Of a stretch of DNA of 64,000 nt, positions 1-10,263 are shown one piece after another (position 1 is the stretch's first letter; every line of letters starts with the position of its first letter). The stretch covers positions 62,001 to 126,000 of the forward strand of contig JAZUKV010000021.1 in NCBI GenBank assembly GCA_045643465.1, given 5' to 3'. The translations under genes and the position numbers were made by a program. Source of the DNA: CAG-492 sp045643465 (GTDB lineage: Bacteria > Bacillota > Clostridia > TANB77 > CAG-508). The notes under the pieces were generated by a model. It ran no database searches. It had not been told where the DNA came from and saw only the letters and a list, made by a program, of their open reading frames with translations.

Positions 1-678
1 AATTTTAACTTACATGTTCAATTTGATGATAATAAGTTTGGAATTATTAATAGAAATGAAATTGAATTAACAGCTTCTAATATTAATCAAAACTTTAAAG
101 AAAATATAAGTACAAGTAAAGTAAACAAATATGTACAATTTAAAGTAAAAGGAATTGATGAATCTAATAACTATATACTATCTAGAAAAGATGTAGAGCA
201 AGAAGCAATGACATGGATTAAAGATGAAGTTCAAGAAGGAAACATATTGAAAGGTATAGTAAAAAGTATACAACCATATGGAGCTTTTATTGAAATAGGT
301 GGGGGAGTTGTAGGACTTCTTCATATAGAAGATATGTCAATAGCCAGAATAAAGACTCCAAAAGAAAGAATGAGAGTCGGACAAAAGATTAATGTTATGG
401 TTAAATCCATAGATAAAACACAAGATAAAATAATTTTAACATATAAAGAATTATTAGGTACATGGGAAGATAACATTAAAGGTATTGAAGAAGGAACAAC
501 TATAGAAGGTAAAGCTAGAGAAACAGAAAAATCTAAAAATGGCATTTTTATAGAGCTTAAACCAAATTTAGTAGGTCTTGCTGAATATAAAGATGGTATT
601 GAGTATGGACAAAATGTAAATGTATATGTTAAAAAAATAATACCAGAGAAAAAGAAAATTAAATTAATAATTGTATAA
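1..678 (+). CDS. S1-domain RNA-binding protein, 5'-truncated by the window edge
   Basis: The reading frame is open from base 1, so the ATG at 208 is an internal Met and the gene starts upstream of the window. The visible 225 residues hold the end of one OB-fold, a clear S1 domain (residues about 80-150, with the typical GIVKSIQPYGAFIEI and GLLHIEDMS stretches) and a weaker C-terminal S1-like segment (about 163-225). S1 repeats bind single-stranded RNA, as in ribosomal protein S1 and RpsA-like proteins of Firmicutes. It ends 23 bases before the next gene on the same strand, so they are probably cotranscribed. Whether this is an S1 homologue or a stand-alone RNA-binding protein cannot be decided from the fragment. 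Confidence 0.8.
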   Translation, partial: NFNLHVQFDDNKFGIINRNEIELTASNINQNFKENISTSKVNKYVQFKVKGIDESNNYILSRKDVEQEAMTWIKDEVQEGNILKGIVKSIQPYGAFIEIGGGVVGLLHIEDMSIARIKTPKERMRVGQKINVMVKSIDKTQDKIILTYKELLGTWEDNIKGIEEGTTIEGKARETEKSKNGIFIELKPNLVGLAEYKDGIEYGQNVNVYVKKIIPEKKKIKLIIV

Positions 679-701
679 AAGACTTTTAGGAGGTAATTAA
701 A

Positions 702-1640
702 TTGGTTGAAGATAACGAAATAAAAGCAGTGACATCACCATTCGCAATTAGGGAAGGTGAAATTAAAGTATTTGATGGCAAAGATGGATATGTATCAATG
801 AATCAAATAGTTCAAAGAATTAATTTAGGACATATTAATGATTTACATTTTAAAGTATTATCATTAGTAAATGAATTTGAATTTATAACTTCTAGACAAT
901 TATTTCAATTGTTAGAGATTAATGGATTTGACCCAAAGACTCAGGATAAATTAAATGGAAAGTTAGATCAATTAGTTAAAGCTAAGATATTAACAAGATA
1001 TTATTTTAATTCTGATGATGGAAAAGGTATTTATAGAATATATTGCTTAGAAAAAATGGGAAAATATTTGCTTAATTCAAGAGGAGAAGAATGCAAATGG
1101 CAACCAACAGATAATACAAAACCAGTAGCAATGATTAAAAAGAGATTAGCTGGAAATCAAATAATAATAGCTTATTTAAGAAAAGTTAAAGCTTTTGATA
1201 GCTATACACCAAAGCCTGCAATAACAGCTAAAGGATTAGGAAAAACATTTAAAGCAACAGGGGGATGTATTAAATTAAGTAAAAATGAAAAGTCTTTAGA
1301 TTTTATTTTCGAAGTTATAAGAAGAGAAGATGATTGGGAAAAGAAGTTTGTTGATAAAATGAAATTCTTTAAAGATTTTTATGAAAACTTTGTTCCTGGT
1401 GATTCTGGATTTAAAGGAATGCCACAATTAATAATAGTTTGTGAAGATGATAAACATATAGCAGAATGTTTCAAAATAATAGTAATGAATGATTTATTAA
1501 TTAGTAAGATAAAATTATATTATACAACAGATTTAAAGCAAAATGATGAAAGTTTAGGAGAATCATTAGTTGAATTCGTAATGAATGAAGAAACTGGAAA
1601 ATATAAAATGAAAAATACTAAAATTAAATTATTAGATTAA
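702..1640 (+). CDS. winged-helix protein resembling replication-relaxation proteins
   Basis: A 312-residue cytoplasmic protein starting at TTG behind an AGGAGG site at 688-693. Residues about 40-130 look like a winged helix (a region starting FKVLSLVNEFEFITSRQLFQ, then a basic helix and a KGIYRIY wing). Residues about 195-260 have a hydrophobic strand, LDFIFEVIRRED, then KMKFFKDFYENF and PQLIIVCEDD. That order is seen in the replication-relaxation family of mobile elements, which acts with relaxases. The assignment is by pattern only. It follows the S1-domain gene by 23 bases and converges on a VirD4-type ATPase gene, which fits a role in DNA mobilisation but does not prove it. Confidence 0.45.
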   Translation: MVEDNEIKAVTSPFAIREGEIKVFDGKDGYVSMNQIVQRINLGHINDLHFKVLSLVNEFEFITSRQLFQLLEINGFDPKTQDKLNGKLDQLVKAKILTRYYFNSDDGKGIYRIYCLEKMGKYLLNSRGEECKWQPTDNTKPVAMIKKRLAGNQIIIAYLRKVKAFDSYTPKPAITAKGLGKTFKATGGCIKLSKNEKSLDFIFEVIRREDDWEKKFVDKMKFFKDFYENFVPGDSGFKGMPQLIIVCEDDKHIAECFKIIVMNDLLISKIKLYYTTDLKQNDESLGESLVEFVMNEETGKYKMKNTKIKLLD

Positions 1641-1642
1641 TA

Positions 1643-1678
1643 AAAAAATATCAAGGTTAAAACCTTGATATTTTTTTT
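1643..1678. terminator. bidirectional intrinsic terminator
   Basis: A perfect inverted repeat (ATATCAAGGTT, loop AAA, AACCTTGATAT) is flanked by A-runs on the left and T-runs on the right. It lies between convergent genes and can end transcription from both. Confidence 0.9.
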
Positions 1679-4040
1679 AATTCTTTTTAGAATTTTTTGA
1701 GTTTGGATTATTTATTATTGCAGTTCCTTCTTCAGGACTTCCGAAAATAGAAGTCTCATTATCTGTTGAACGTATAGGATCTATTTCAAATTCAGTATCA
1801 TCATCTGTAACGAATGTAGGTATAGAATTTTTCTTAGTCTTCTTTTTTTCTTTTTCTACTTCATTGTTTGATATACCATTTGTAAATTTAGCAAAGTTAA
1901 GTTTTATTTTTGATTGCTCTTCTTTATATTTTGAATCTATAAAGTTAAGTTTTCCGGTACCTACAATATTTTTACCACTACCATCACGTATTTTGTAAAT
2001 ACATTCTTTAAATTTAATTGATTGAACTTTTCCAGGTTTATAGTTTGGCTTTTTATCAGATTTAATACCATTAAGAGTAGTTGTGTATTCACCTTTAACA
2101 GTATCATAATTTTGACTGTAAGTCCATTCAGATTTTTCACCAAGCTCTTTAGACCACCAATCATTATCATCTGGCTCGTTATTACCAAATACTACTTTGT
2201 GAGCACAGTTTGCAATAATTGTTTTTCTATGTTTTTTATTGTCAGCATTTAATTGATCTAAGTTTTGAACAGATATAACTGTACCAACTCTATATTTTCT
2301 ATATAAAGTGAATATAGGATCTGTAGAGTCACATACAAAATCAGAAAATTCATCAATATATAAGAAATGAGGTAGTCTTGTTGATTCAATTCCTGGTCTT
2401 CTTAATACAGCATGTTGCATTGATAAAATAAAGAATAATCCAAATGCTGTGTGTGCTGCACTTCCTAAATCTCCACGTCTTGTGCATAAGAATGTGAAGT
2501 CTCCGTTTGATAATGCTTTATCAAAATCTAAGTTATTTTCTTTTTTACATAAGATATTTTTAATTCCTGGATATCTTAATAAATTATCTAATTGTGTAGT
2601 TGCAGAAGAAATATATTTTTCTGTTTCTGATCTGCAAGAACTTGTATTATAAAAGTTTTTCTTAAAATAAGAAATTAAAATTGCAAATTTTTGTGAAAGT
2701 TCTTCATCTTTTTCCATTTCTTCAGACATTTCTTGGATTAAGTCGAAGTTGTTAAATGCATTAAGCATGTCTTCTAAAGTTGGAATTTCACCATCATGCA
2801 TTCTTGGATACATGATTTTCATTAATATTGATAGGTTTTCAATAGCTTGTGTTGAAAAGTTTGCTTGAACACCTAAATTTAAATCCATATCAGCTTTTGT
2901 TGTACTGTGTAAACTTTTTAGTACAGTAGAAATAATTATTGATGTTTGCAAAGGATTATCATATGCAAATGGATTTAATCCTGGTGAATCTGGTAAATTA
3001 GGATCAACCAAATTAACTTTTATATGATAATTTTTTGCTACTTTTAAAACACGTGATATAGATTCAAAATCAGGAGAGATATAGGTTAAACCAAGATCTC
3101 TATAAATAAGTTTATCATCAGATGTATTATAAATCATTTTTTTCATACAAGATTTATATGTTCCAGATTTATTAGAATCTGTAGAAAGCATGTTTAATGA
3201 AAAGTTATCATTCAAATAATCATTATCATAAGGACAATTTAAGCTTGCTATTCCTGATTTTAAGGCTGCAAAACCAAATTCTTTTGCTGTTTTGTTGAAG
3301 AAGTTTTTCTTTTCAATATCACGTGCAATCATTGGTTCAAATATTAATGATGTTTTTCCAGATCCGGATACACCAACAACAAGCATTGATTCAAAACGTC
3401 TATCTTCAGCAATTTTTACAGATTTACCAGTCTTTTTATCAGTACATAAAGTTATTTCACAACTATAATCTCCAGTTGTAGTTGATTTTTTATCAGTTAA
3501 ATTTATTCCAGCATAATCATAGATTGATTCTCTTATATCTTTTGTATCATTTATTTTAGCCATTAACCATTTAATCAAAGGATAGAATGATATAAGTGGC
3601 AAATATAATGAAATACCACGTAACGCAGGGGCTATTAAACTAGAATATTCTGTTGCTATTTTTACATAGGATGGCATTGATAATAATAGTAACCAGCATC
3701 CAGAATTTAGTATTTGATTAGCCATTGACAAAACTAATAAATATAGTGAAATTACATATAAGTAGAAAAACGATAGTTTAGTATCTTGTGATTTTGCAAA
3801 TTTTGAACTGCATGAGAACAAAAATGCAAAAATCGGACAAGCAAAAGCTAATGTATATTTAATTGGTCCCCAATAAGAACATCCTATTCCTGTGAAAATC
3901 ATAAGTAGTATTTCGACAACTCTATCGACAGTTATGTATATGGTTATTAGAGTTAGTATATAAGTTAAAAAAGTATTACGATCTGTTTTTAATAACTTTA
4001 AAAATTTATCTAATAATTTCAAGATTTTCACCACTTTCAA
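1677..4040 (-). CDS. VirD4/TraG-type coupling ATPase
   Basis: A protein of about 787 residues. The N-terminal 160 residues hold several hydrophobic segments (about 24-52, 62-78, 90-112 and 134-158). Then come a Walker A, GVSGSGKT, at 223-230 and a Walker B, FLYIDEF, near 555-562. After these is VISVQNLDQL, as in the TraM-recognition or AAA part of TraG/TraD proteins. Family members are hexameric inner-membrane ATPases that pass DNA or protein substrates to a type IV secretion channel. The C-terminal 80 residues are charged and low in complexity. No relaxase, VirB4 or pilin gene is visible here, so its partners lie elsewhere or are absent. The start is uncertain: the longest frame begins at TTG 4040, but a TTG at 4022 has a closer GGTGA. 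Confidence 0.85.
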   Translation of the reverse strand: MKVVKILKLLDKFLKLLKTDRNTFLTYILTLITIYITVDRVVEILLMIFTGIGCSYWGPIKYTLAFACPIFAFLFSCSSKFAKSQDTKLSFFYLYVISLYLLVLSMANQILNSGCWLLLLSMPSYVKIATEYSSLIAPALRGISLYLPLISFYPLIKWLMAKINDTKDIRESIYDYAGINLTDKKSTTTGDYSCEITLCTDKKTGKSVKIAEDRRFESMLVVGVSGSGKTSLIFEPMIARDIEKKNFFNKTAKEFGFAALKSGIASLNCPYDNDYLNDNFSLNMLSTDSNKSGTYKSCMKKMIYNTSDDKLIYRDLGLTYISPDFESISRVLKVAKNYHIKVNLVDPNLPDSPGLNPFAYDNPLQTSIIISTVLKSLHSTTKADMDLNLGVQANFSTQAIENLSILMKIMYPRMHDGEIPTLEDMLNAFNNFDLIQEMSEEMEKDEELSQKFAILISYFKKNFYNTSSCRSETEKYISSATTQLDNLLRYPGIKNILCKKENNLDFDKALSNGDFTFLCTRRGDLGSAAHTAFGLFFILSMQHAVLRRPGIESTRLPHFLYIDEFSDFVCDSTDPIFTLYRKYRVGTVISVQNLDQLNADNKKHRKTIIANCAHKVVFGNNEPDDNDWWSKELGEKSEWTYSQNYDTVKGEYTTTLNGIKSDKKPNYKPGKVQSIKFKECIYKIRDGSGKNIVGTGKLNFIDSKYKEEQSKIKLNFAKFTNGISNNEVEKEKKKTKKNSIPTFVTDDDTEFEIDPIRSTDNETSIFGSPEEGTAIINNPNSKNSKKN

Positions 4041-4231
4041 ATAAAATAAATATTACCTTTATATTATCCTATAAATCGCGCAAAAATTCAAGTCTTTTGG
4101 CAGAATTTGTTAATAAAAGTAGATAAAAAAATAAATATTTTCTTCTTATTAATATATATAACAAAAAAACAGATAAATTCATTAAAAAAATTGTGATGCA
4201 TATATATGTGAAAAAAGGAAATGAGGTTTAG

Positions 4232-5788
4232 ATGAGAGGAAGCATAATTAATATTATTTCATTATTAGTATCACAGGTTTTTGTAAAAGTATTTGGATTA
4301 GTATATAAATTATACTTAGCTAATAAAGCAGGATTTGGTGATGTAGGAAATGCTATATATAATTCTGGGTATCAGATTTATGCATTATTATTAACAATTT
4401 CATCAATAGGTGTTCCTAATGCTGTAGCTAAAATTATTGCTGAAAATAAAAGTGATAAAAAGAAAACTGCAGAAATATTAAAAGGAGCTTTGATAGTATT
4501 TTCAATTGTAGGAGTAATAGGATCATTAATATTATTTTTTGCTTCAGGTTTTATTTCAAATAAATTATTGAATATTATAGAAGCTAAAAAATCAATAATA
4601 GCATTATCTCCAGCTATTTTTAATGTATGTATAATTTCTGTATTTAGAGGATATTATAATGGAATAAATAAAATAAATATTACAGCAAAATCTCAAACAG
4701 TAGAGCAGATATTTAAAACGGTTTTTACAATTGTATTAGTAGAAATTGCATATGTTGTGTCTATGTCCAATACTGAGATAATGGCTGCTTTTGCAAATTT
4801 TGCTACTACTTTAGCAACAATGTTAAGTTTAATATATTTATATAATAAAAATGATTTAAAAAATGTAAAAGCAAATTTTAAATTTAAAAGTGCTATAAAA
4901 ATATTGTGTGTTTCTATTCCAATATCATTAAGTTCAATATTATCATCATTAAATAGAAACATAGATTCTGTCACAATAGTAAGATATTTAAGAAGATTTA
5001 TAGGGGAAAATAATGCTAAAGTTCAATATGGAATTTTAAGCGGCAAAGTTGATGTTATAGCAAATGTACCGATTTCATTTATTATAGCAATAGCAACTAC
5101 GATTATTCCTAAAATATCAGAATTGAAAATCAATAATGAATATAGCAAAATAAAAAAAATTACAGAGCAATATATAGTAACAGTAATATTAATAATGTTA
5201 CCATGCATCGTGTATTTGATGTTTTTTTCTGATGAAATTTTAGAGCTTTTATTTAAGAATGCAAGTGGTAATCTTTTATTAAGATTAAGCTCTATATCAA
5301 TAATATTTATTGCCCTAGAGCAGGTGATACATTCTGTATTACAAGGAATTGGCAAAATTTTTGTTCCTATGATGTCATTAACTTTAGGAATAATTTTGAA
5401 AATTTTCTTAAATATTAAATTTTTAAATGTGGCACCAGGAGAAAGCTTTTTTGCAGGGATAAATGGTGTATGTTTTGCTACAGTATGTTGTCATGCATTA
5501 GCATGTACTATAAGTTTTATAATTTTGGAAAAAAATTTAAAAATAAATTTTAATTTTTTCAAAATTATATTGAAACCTATAATTGCTTCGTGTATAATGG
5601 CACTGTGCTTGTATTATGCATATAATTTTTTAAAGCGAATAATATTTAAAAAAGTTGCAATAATATTAGCATCGATATTTGCTGGATTAACTTATATTAT
5701 ATTGATTTTTTCTTTTAAAATTCTAAGTAAAACTGAAGTGCCAATAATTAAGTTATGGCCAAATTATAAAAAAGTTAAGAAAATTTAG
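4232..5788 (+). CDS. MATE-fold lipid flippase, SpoVB/MurJ type
   Basis: A 518-residue integral membrane protein with about 12-14 hydrophobic segments spread over the whole length. The N-terminus (GSIINIISLLVSQVFVKVFG, then YQIYALLLTISSIGVPNAVAK) matches the polysaccharide biosynthesis/SpoVB branch of the MOP superfamily. These proteins flip lipid-linked precursors such as lipid II, in vegetative growth or in spore cortex synthesis. It starts at ATG behind GGAAATGAGG at 4216-4225. It is divergent from the coupling ATPase, so the 190 bases between them hold both promoters. MurJ against SpoVB cannot be told from sequence alone. Confidence 0.8.
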   Translation: MRGSIINIISLLVSQVFVKVFGLVYKLYLANKAGFGDVGNAIYNSGYQIYALLLTISSIGVPNAVAKIIAENKSDKKKTAEILKGALIVFSIVGVIGSLILFFASGFISNKLLNIIEAKKSIIALSPAIFNVCIISVFRGYYNGINKINITAKSQTVEQIFKTVFTIVLVEIAYVVSMSNTEIMAAFANFATTLATMLSLIYLYNKNDLKNVKANFKFKSAIKILCVSIPISLSSILSSLNRNIDSVTIVRYLRRFIGENNAKVQYGILSGKVDVIANVPISFIIAIATTIIPKISELKINNEYSKIKKITEQYIVTVILIMLPCIVYLMFFSDEILELLFKNASGNLLLRLSSISIIFIALEQVIHSVLQGIGKIFVPMMSLTLGIILKIFLNIKFLNVAPGESFFAGINGVCFATVCCHALACTISFIILEKNLKINFNFFKIILKPIIASCIMALCLYYAYNFLKRIIFKKVAIILASIFAGLTYIILIFSFKILSKTEVPIIKLWPNYKKVKKI

Positions 5789-5911
5789 AAAAAAGAAGGA
5801 AAAAAGAAGGATTTTATAGAAATTTGGCGAATAATCAATTATAGTAGTTTATAAATCTGCAAAAGACCGGAATTATAAAGTACATAAGAAATCAATAGGA
5901 GGTAATGAACA

Positions 5912-6187
5912 ATGAACAAATCTGATTTAATTGCGGCAGTAGCTGCTAAAACAGGAGAAACAAAGAAAAATGCTGAAGCATCAATAAACGCAGTAGTAGA
6001 TGTTATAGCAGAAACATTAGCTAACGGAGATAAAATCCAATTAGTAGGATTCGGATCTTTCGAAGTAAGACAAAGAGCTGCAAGAAAAGGAAGAAACCCA
6101 CAAACAGGTAAAGAAATGAAAATAGCTGCTAAAAAAGCTCCTGTATTCAAAGCTGGAAAAGCATTAAAAGATGCTGTTAACGGATAA
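5912..6187 (+). CDS. hup: HU-family DNA-binding protein
   Basis: A 91-residue histone-like protein, the usual HU length. It begins MNKSDLIAAVAAKTG and has the beta-arm signature GFGSFEVRQRAARKGRNPQT with the intercalating Pro (GRNPQTG). HU dimers bend and compact DNA. The start is set by AGGAGG at 5898-5903. Codon choice is less extreme than in neighbours (GCT, TTC and AAC are frequent), as expected for a highly expressed gene. It has its own terminator. Confidence 0.97.
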   Translation: MNKSDLIAAVAAKTGETKKNAEASINAVVDVIAETLANGDKIQLVGFGSFEVRQRAARKGRNPQTGKEMKIAAKKAPVFKAGKALKDAVNG

Positions 6188-6227
6188 TAATTGAAATTTA
6201 TATATAAAATATGAATTCATATGATGA

Positions 6228-6256
6228 AAGACATAGTAAACCTATGTCTTTTTTTA
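6228..6256 (+). terminator. intrinsic terminator after hup
   Basis: AAGACATAG and CTATGTCTT form a 9-bp stem with a 5-base loop, followed by a T-run. Confidence 0.9.
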
Positions 6257-6374
6257 AAAAATATTATTTGTAAAATTAATAATAAAGTAAATTTGCTTTA
6301 TAGGATGTTTAACTAAATTTAGAAACCTCCAAAATTCATATAATACTAATACATAAGAAGATATATGGGAAAAA

Positions 6375-6403
6375 TTGACTTTTCTGTAAAAATAAGGTAT
6401 ACT
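6375..6403 (+). promoter_or_regulatory. sigma-A-type promoter for the SH3/NlpC gene
   Basis: TTGACT (6375-6380), a 17-base spacer and TATACT (6398-6403), 35 bases upstream of the start codon at 6438. Confidence 0.75.
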
Positions 6404-6437
6404 AATAACAGTTTTGTTTTTAAAGGAGACAGATGAA

Positions 6438-7796
6438 ATGAATGATACAAAAAACATGGTTATGGTAATAATAATTGGTATAACTATAAGTTTATTTTTA
6501 TGTTTTAATACAACAGTATTTGCAACAACAGGTACAGTAACATCAGATAATTTAAGATTAAGAAAAGAAAGTAATGCATCATCATCAATAGTTGATTTAT
6601 TAGATATTAATCAAAAAGTTGAGATATTAGGTGAAGATGGTGAATGGTATAAAGTTAAAGCTAATGATAAAGTTGGTTATGTAAAAAAAGAATTTATAAA
6701 ATTAAAAGAAGAAAATGTTGTTATAAATAATGAACAAAATAATACACAAACAACAACTGAACAAAATGATACTAAAGAGAATAAATCAGAAGAGCAACAA
6801 AAAGCAGAAGAAAATAATAATCAAACTGTTGCACCAGAAGTAAAAGAAGAGCCAAAAATTAAAAATGGGAAATTTGCAACAGATACAGAATTAAGAATAA
6901 TGCCATTAATAAATGGTTATGTGATAAATACTACAAAAAGTGACGAACAATATGAAGTTATTAACACAGTTGGTTTATGGTCATATGTAAAAAGTTCTTC
7001 AAAAACAGGATGGGTTTTAACAGAAAAAATTACATCATTAGATTCTTCAAATCAAGTACAAGAAAATAAAACACAAGAGCCAAAAGAGGAAAAAAAGGAA
7101 GAGCAAAAAGAGGAAAAAAAGGAAGAACCAAAGGAAACTAAATATTCAAGTGTAAAAACATATTATGTAAAAGGAACATCAGTTAATGTTAGAAGTAGTG
7201 CTGATAAAAATTCTGATGTAATAAAAACTTTAAATACAAATGAATCAGTTAAAGTAACAGGAGAAATTGATTCATGGTACATAGTTGAAATTAATGGTAA
7301 AAAAGCATATATTTCAAAATCTTTATTATCAAGTAAAAAACAAGAAACAACATCTAGAAGTGAATCAAGCGTAAGTTCAGCACCACAACAAACTCAACAA
7401 CCAGCTACAAATGTTCCATCTAATCCATCTGGTGAGGCAATAGTAGCATATGCTAAAACATTTTTAGGATATAGATATGTTTATGGTACAAATGGTCCAA
7501 ATACATTTGATTGTTCAGGATTTGTACAATATGTATATAAACATTTTGGATATTCATTAAGTCGTTCATCTAGTACACAAGCTAATGATGGTGTAGCAGT
7601 TAGTAAAAGTAATTTACAACCAGGAGATGTATTAATATTCAGAGACACTTCAAATACAAGAGTAGGCCATGTTGGTATATATATTGGTGGAGGTCAATTT
7701 ATACATGCATCAAATTCAAAAACTGGTGTAATAACATCATCTTTAGATTCTGCATCATACCAAAAAAGATATGTAGGTGCTAGAAGAATTTTATAA
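6438..7796 (+). CDS. secreted SH3-domain NlpC/P60 peptidoglycan hydrolase
   Basis: A 452-residue exported protein. The N-terminus has a signal peptide ending near VFATTG. Then come three SH3b-like wall-binding modules (TGTVTSDNLRLRKESNASSS near residue 30, a weaker one near 150, and YYVKGTSVNVRSSADKNSDV near 240), separated by Glu/Lys- and Gln-rich linkers. The C-terminal 110 residues are an NlpC/P60 domain with nucleophile C359 (FDCSGFVQY) and H411 (VGHVGIYIGG). Such enzymes cut the D-Glu-to-diaminopimelate peptide bond of the wall. The frame is open to a TTG at 6414, but AAAGGAG at 6422-6428 selects the ATG at 6438. Confidence 0.93.
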   Translation: MNDTKNMVMVIIIGITISLFLCFNTTVFATTGTVTSDNLRLRKESNASSSIVDLLDINQKVEILGEDGEWYKVKANDKVGYVKKEFIKLKEENVVINNEQNNTQTTTEQNDTKENKSEEQQKAEENNNQTVAPEVKEEPKIKNGKFATDTELRIMPLINGYVINTTKSDEQYEVINTVGLWSYVKSSSKTGWVLTEKITSLDSSNQVQENKTQEPKEEKKEEQKEEKKEEPKETKYSSVKTYYVKGTSVNVRSSADKNSDVIKTLNTNESVKVTGEIDSWYIVEINGKKAYISKSLLSSKKQETTSRSESSVSSAPQQTQQPATNVPSNPSGEAIVAYAKTFLGYRYVYGTNGPNTFDCSGFVQYVYKHFGYSLSRSSSTQANDGVAVSKSNLQPGDVLIFRDTSNTRVGHVGIYIGGGQFIHASNSKTGVITSSLDSASYQKRYVGARRIL

Positions 7797-7821
7797 TAAG
7801 GGGTTATTATAAAGGAGTATT

Positions 7822-10198
7822 TTGAAAAGAAAAATAATATCAATTACTATTAGTTTTATAATAGGTTTAATATGGGGGTTATATTTTGAAAAAAATATGG
7901 CTTCCTTTTTTTTATTTTACAGTATTATAGTTGGATTATTTTGTGTTTATATAGTAAATAAGGAAAAAATTTTTATTTTGATAAATTCTATTATTTTGAT
8001 TATTTCTTTTTTATATAGTTATAATTTAAAGATATCTATTAAAGTAAAATATGAAAATATTGATAAATGTGAAGTGGTAGTAATAGGAAATATAGATAAA
8101 ATTGAAATAGATAATCAAGATTATAAAAAAATAGTAATTAAAATAAAGTATTTAAATAATGATTCCCAAAAGTATTCTGGGGATAAATTAATAGTAAATA
8201 TAAAAAAATGTAGTCAAAGTTTTTGTGAAGGTGATAACATTGTAGTTAAAGGTAGTTTTCAGTTGCCAGACCCAGCTAAAAACTATAAAAGTTTTGATTA
8301 TAGAGCGTATTTGAAATCTATAAATATTTATGGATATATAGATGCAAATAATGTAGTAAAAGTAGGAAAAAATAATGAAATTATTAATATGTATATTAGT
8401 AGGTTAAGATTATCTATAAAGCGTAAATTTAATAAGTATTTACCTGAAGATGTGGCAAATATGTGTATAGCATTAACGTTAGGTGACAAAAATCAATTAG
8501 ATAAAAATATTCAAAATGAGTTTAGTGATACTGGATTATCATATATTTTGGCAATTTCGGGGATGCATCTAAATTATATAATTTTATTTTTTTCGATATG
8601 CACAAGAATTTTTTCAAAAAGAAAGCAACAAATTATTATATGCATTTTAATAGTAGTTTTTTCTATTGTTTCAGGGTCATCATATTCAATTGTTAGGGCA
8701 TGCATAATGACTGTATTGTTTTATATTTCAAAATTGATTCATCGAAAGAGTGATAGTCTTACGAATCTATGTATAGCATCGATATTAATTTTAATAAGTA
8801 ATCCATATGCAATAAAAAATACAGGTTTCATATTTTCTTTTTTAGGTACGCTTGGAATAATTATTGTTTTACCAATATTACAAAAAGTTAAATTCAAAAA
8901 TATATCTAATGTTTTAAGAAAAGCAGCAAAATATTACAAAAAACAAATAGATATAAGTGTATCATCCAATTTAGTTACTTTCCCTGTAACAATTTATCTG
9001 TTTAACAAATTTTATATAGGTTTTTTATTTATTAGTCCAATAATTAATATTTTTATGAGTATTCTAATGCCTATTATACTTAGTTTTATTGGGATTTCAC
9101 ATATTAGTGAGTTAGGGAGTAAAGTTTTATCAAAAATTATAAATTTTATAATGGAGCAATTATTAAAGATAGTAAATTTTTTTTCTAATATGGGAATTTT
9201 TAAAGTTGTATTTGTTACTCCAAATTATATTCAAATTTTAATTATGTATGTTATATGTATTTTAATAGTTATGAAGACTAACGCCAAAATAAACAATGTT
9301 AGCAAAGATATTAAAATAATTAAAAAAATTTCAAAAAGTGTTATTTCAATTTCTTTAATTGTATCAATTATTGTTTTTTTCTTAAATTTTACAGATAAGC
9401 AACTAAATATTTATTTTGTTGATGTAGGACAAGGTGATTCAACGTTTATAATTACACCGCTAAAACAAAAAATTTTGATAGATGGTGGAGGGTCACAAAA
9501 TAAATCTGATAGTGTAGGAAAGCTGTTGTATAAATATATATTGAATCGAAAAACTACAAAATTAGATTATATACTAATATCTCATTTTGATTCAGACCAT
9601 GTACGGTGGGGTTTTATACTTATTAGAAAATATTAAAGTTAAAAATATTGTTATAGGGAAACAATTTGAAAAATGTGAAAATTTGGAAAAGTTTTTGAAA
9701 ATATTAGAGGATAATGATATTAATTTAATAATAGTGGAAGAGGGGCAGATGATACAATTAGAGAAAGATTTATATTTTGAAATACTATGGCCAAATAAAG
9801 CAAACAAAATAGAAGAAAATTGTATAAACAATAATGCATTAGTTTGCAAGTTGTGTTATAAGAAATTTTCAATGCTTTTTACTGGTGATATTGAAGAAAC
9901 AGCAGAGCGTATACTATCAACAAAATATGAGAAATCCAGTATATTAAAGTCAACTATATTAAAAGTAGGTCATCATGGATCAAAAACATCGTCTACACAA
10001 AATTTTTTAGATTTGGTTAATCCAAAGATAGCTTTAATAGGAGTTGGAAAAGATAATACTTTTGGGCATCCAAATGATGAGGTAATAGAGCGATTGCTAA
10101 AAATGAAATGCAAAGTGTATAGGACAGATAAAAATGGTGAGATAAGTATAAAAATAAATAATGAGGGTGATTTTAAAATAAATAAATATATTGAATAA
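7822..10198 (+). pseudogene. comEC: ComEC/Rec2 DNA-uptake channel, interrupted by one extra base
   Basis: The first frame (7822-9636, 604 residues) has an N-terminal OB-like part, the competence membrane domain with many transmembrane helices (GLSYILAISGMHLNYI is the signature) and the start of a metallo-beta-lactamase-like domain (FVDVGQGDST, then LISHFDSDHV). It then runs into RWGFILIRKY and a stop. The second frame (about 9587-10198) continues the same domain (GGVLYLLENI, LFTGDIEE, LKVGHHGSK). Dropping the C at 9604 joins them as HVGGVLYLL and gives about 791 residues, the normal family length. ComEC carries single-stranded DNA across the membrane in transformation. It is either a real frameshift or a sequencing error. 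The start is TTG behind AAAGGAG at 7811-7817. Confidence 0.88.
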
Positions 10199-10263
10199 AA
10201 ATAATAGAATATATTTGAAAAAATATGGAAACACTACTAGCAATAAAAAAAGTGGGTGATAGT

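Noticed and set aside
6254..6457. Minus-strand frame in the hup to NlpC gap
   Set aside because: It covers a good plus-strand promoter and ribosome site and has no start signal.
9587..10198. A separate metallo-beta-lactamase-fold gene
   Set aside because: It continues the ComEC C-terminal domain exactly after removal of one base and has no ribosome site of its own.
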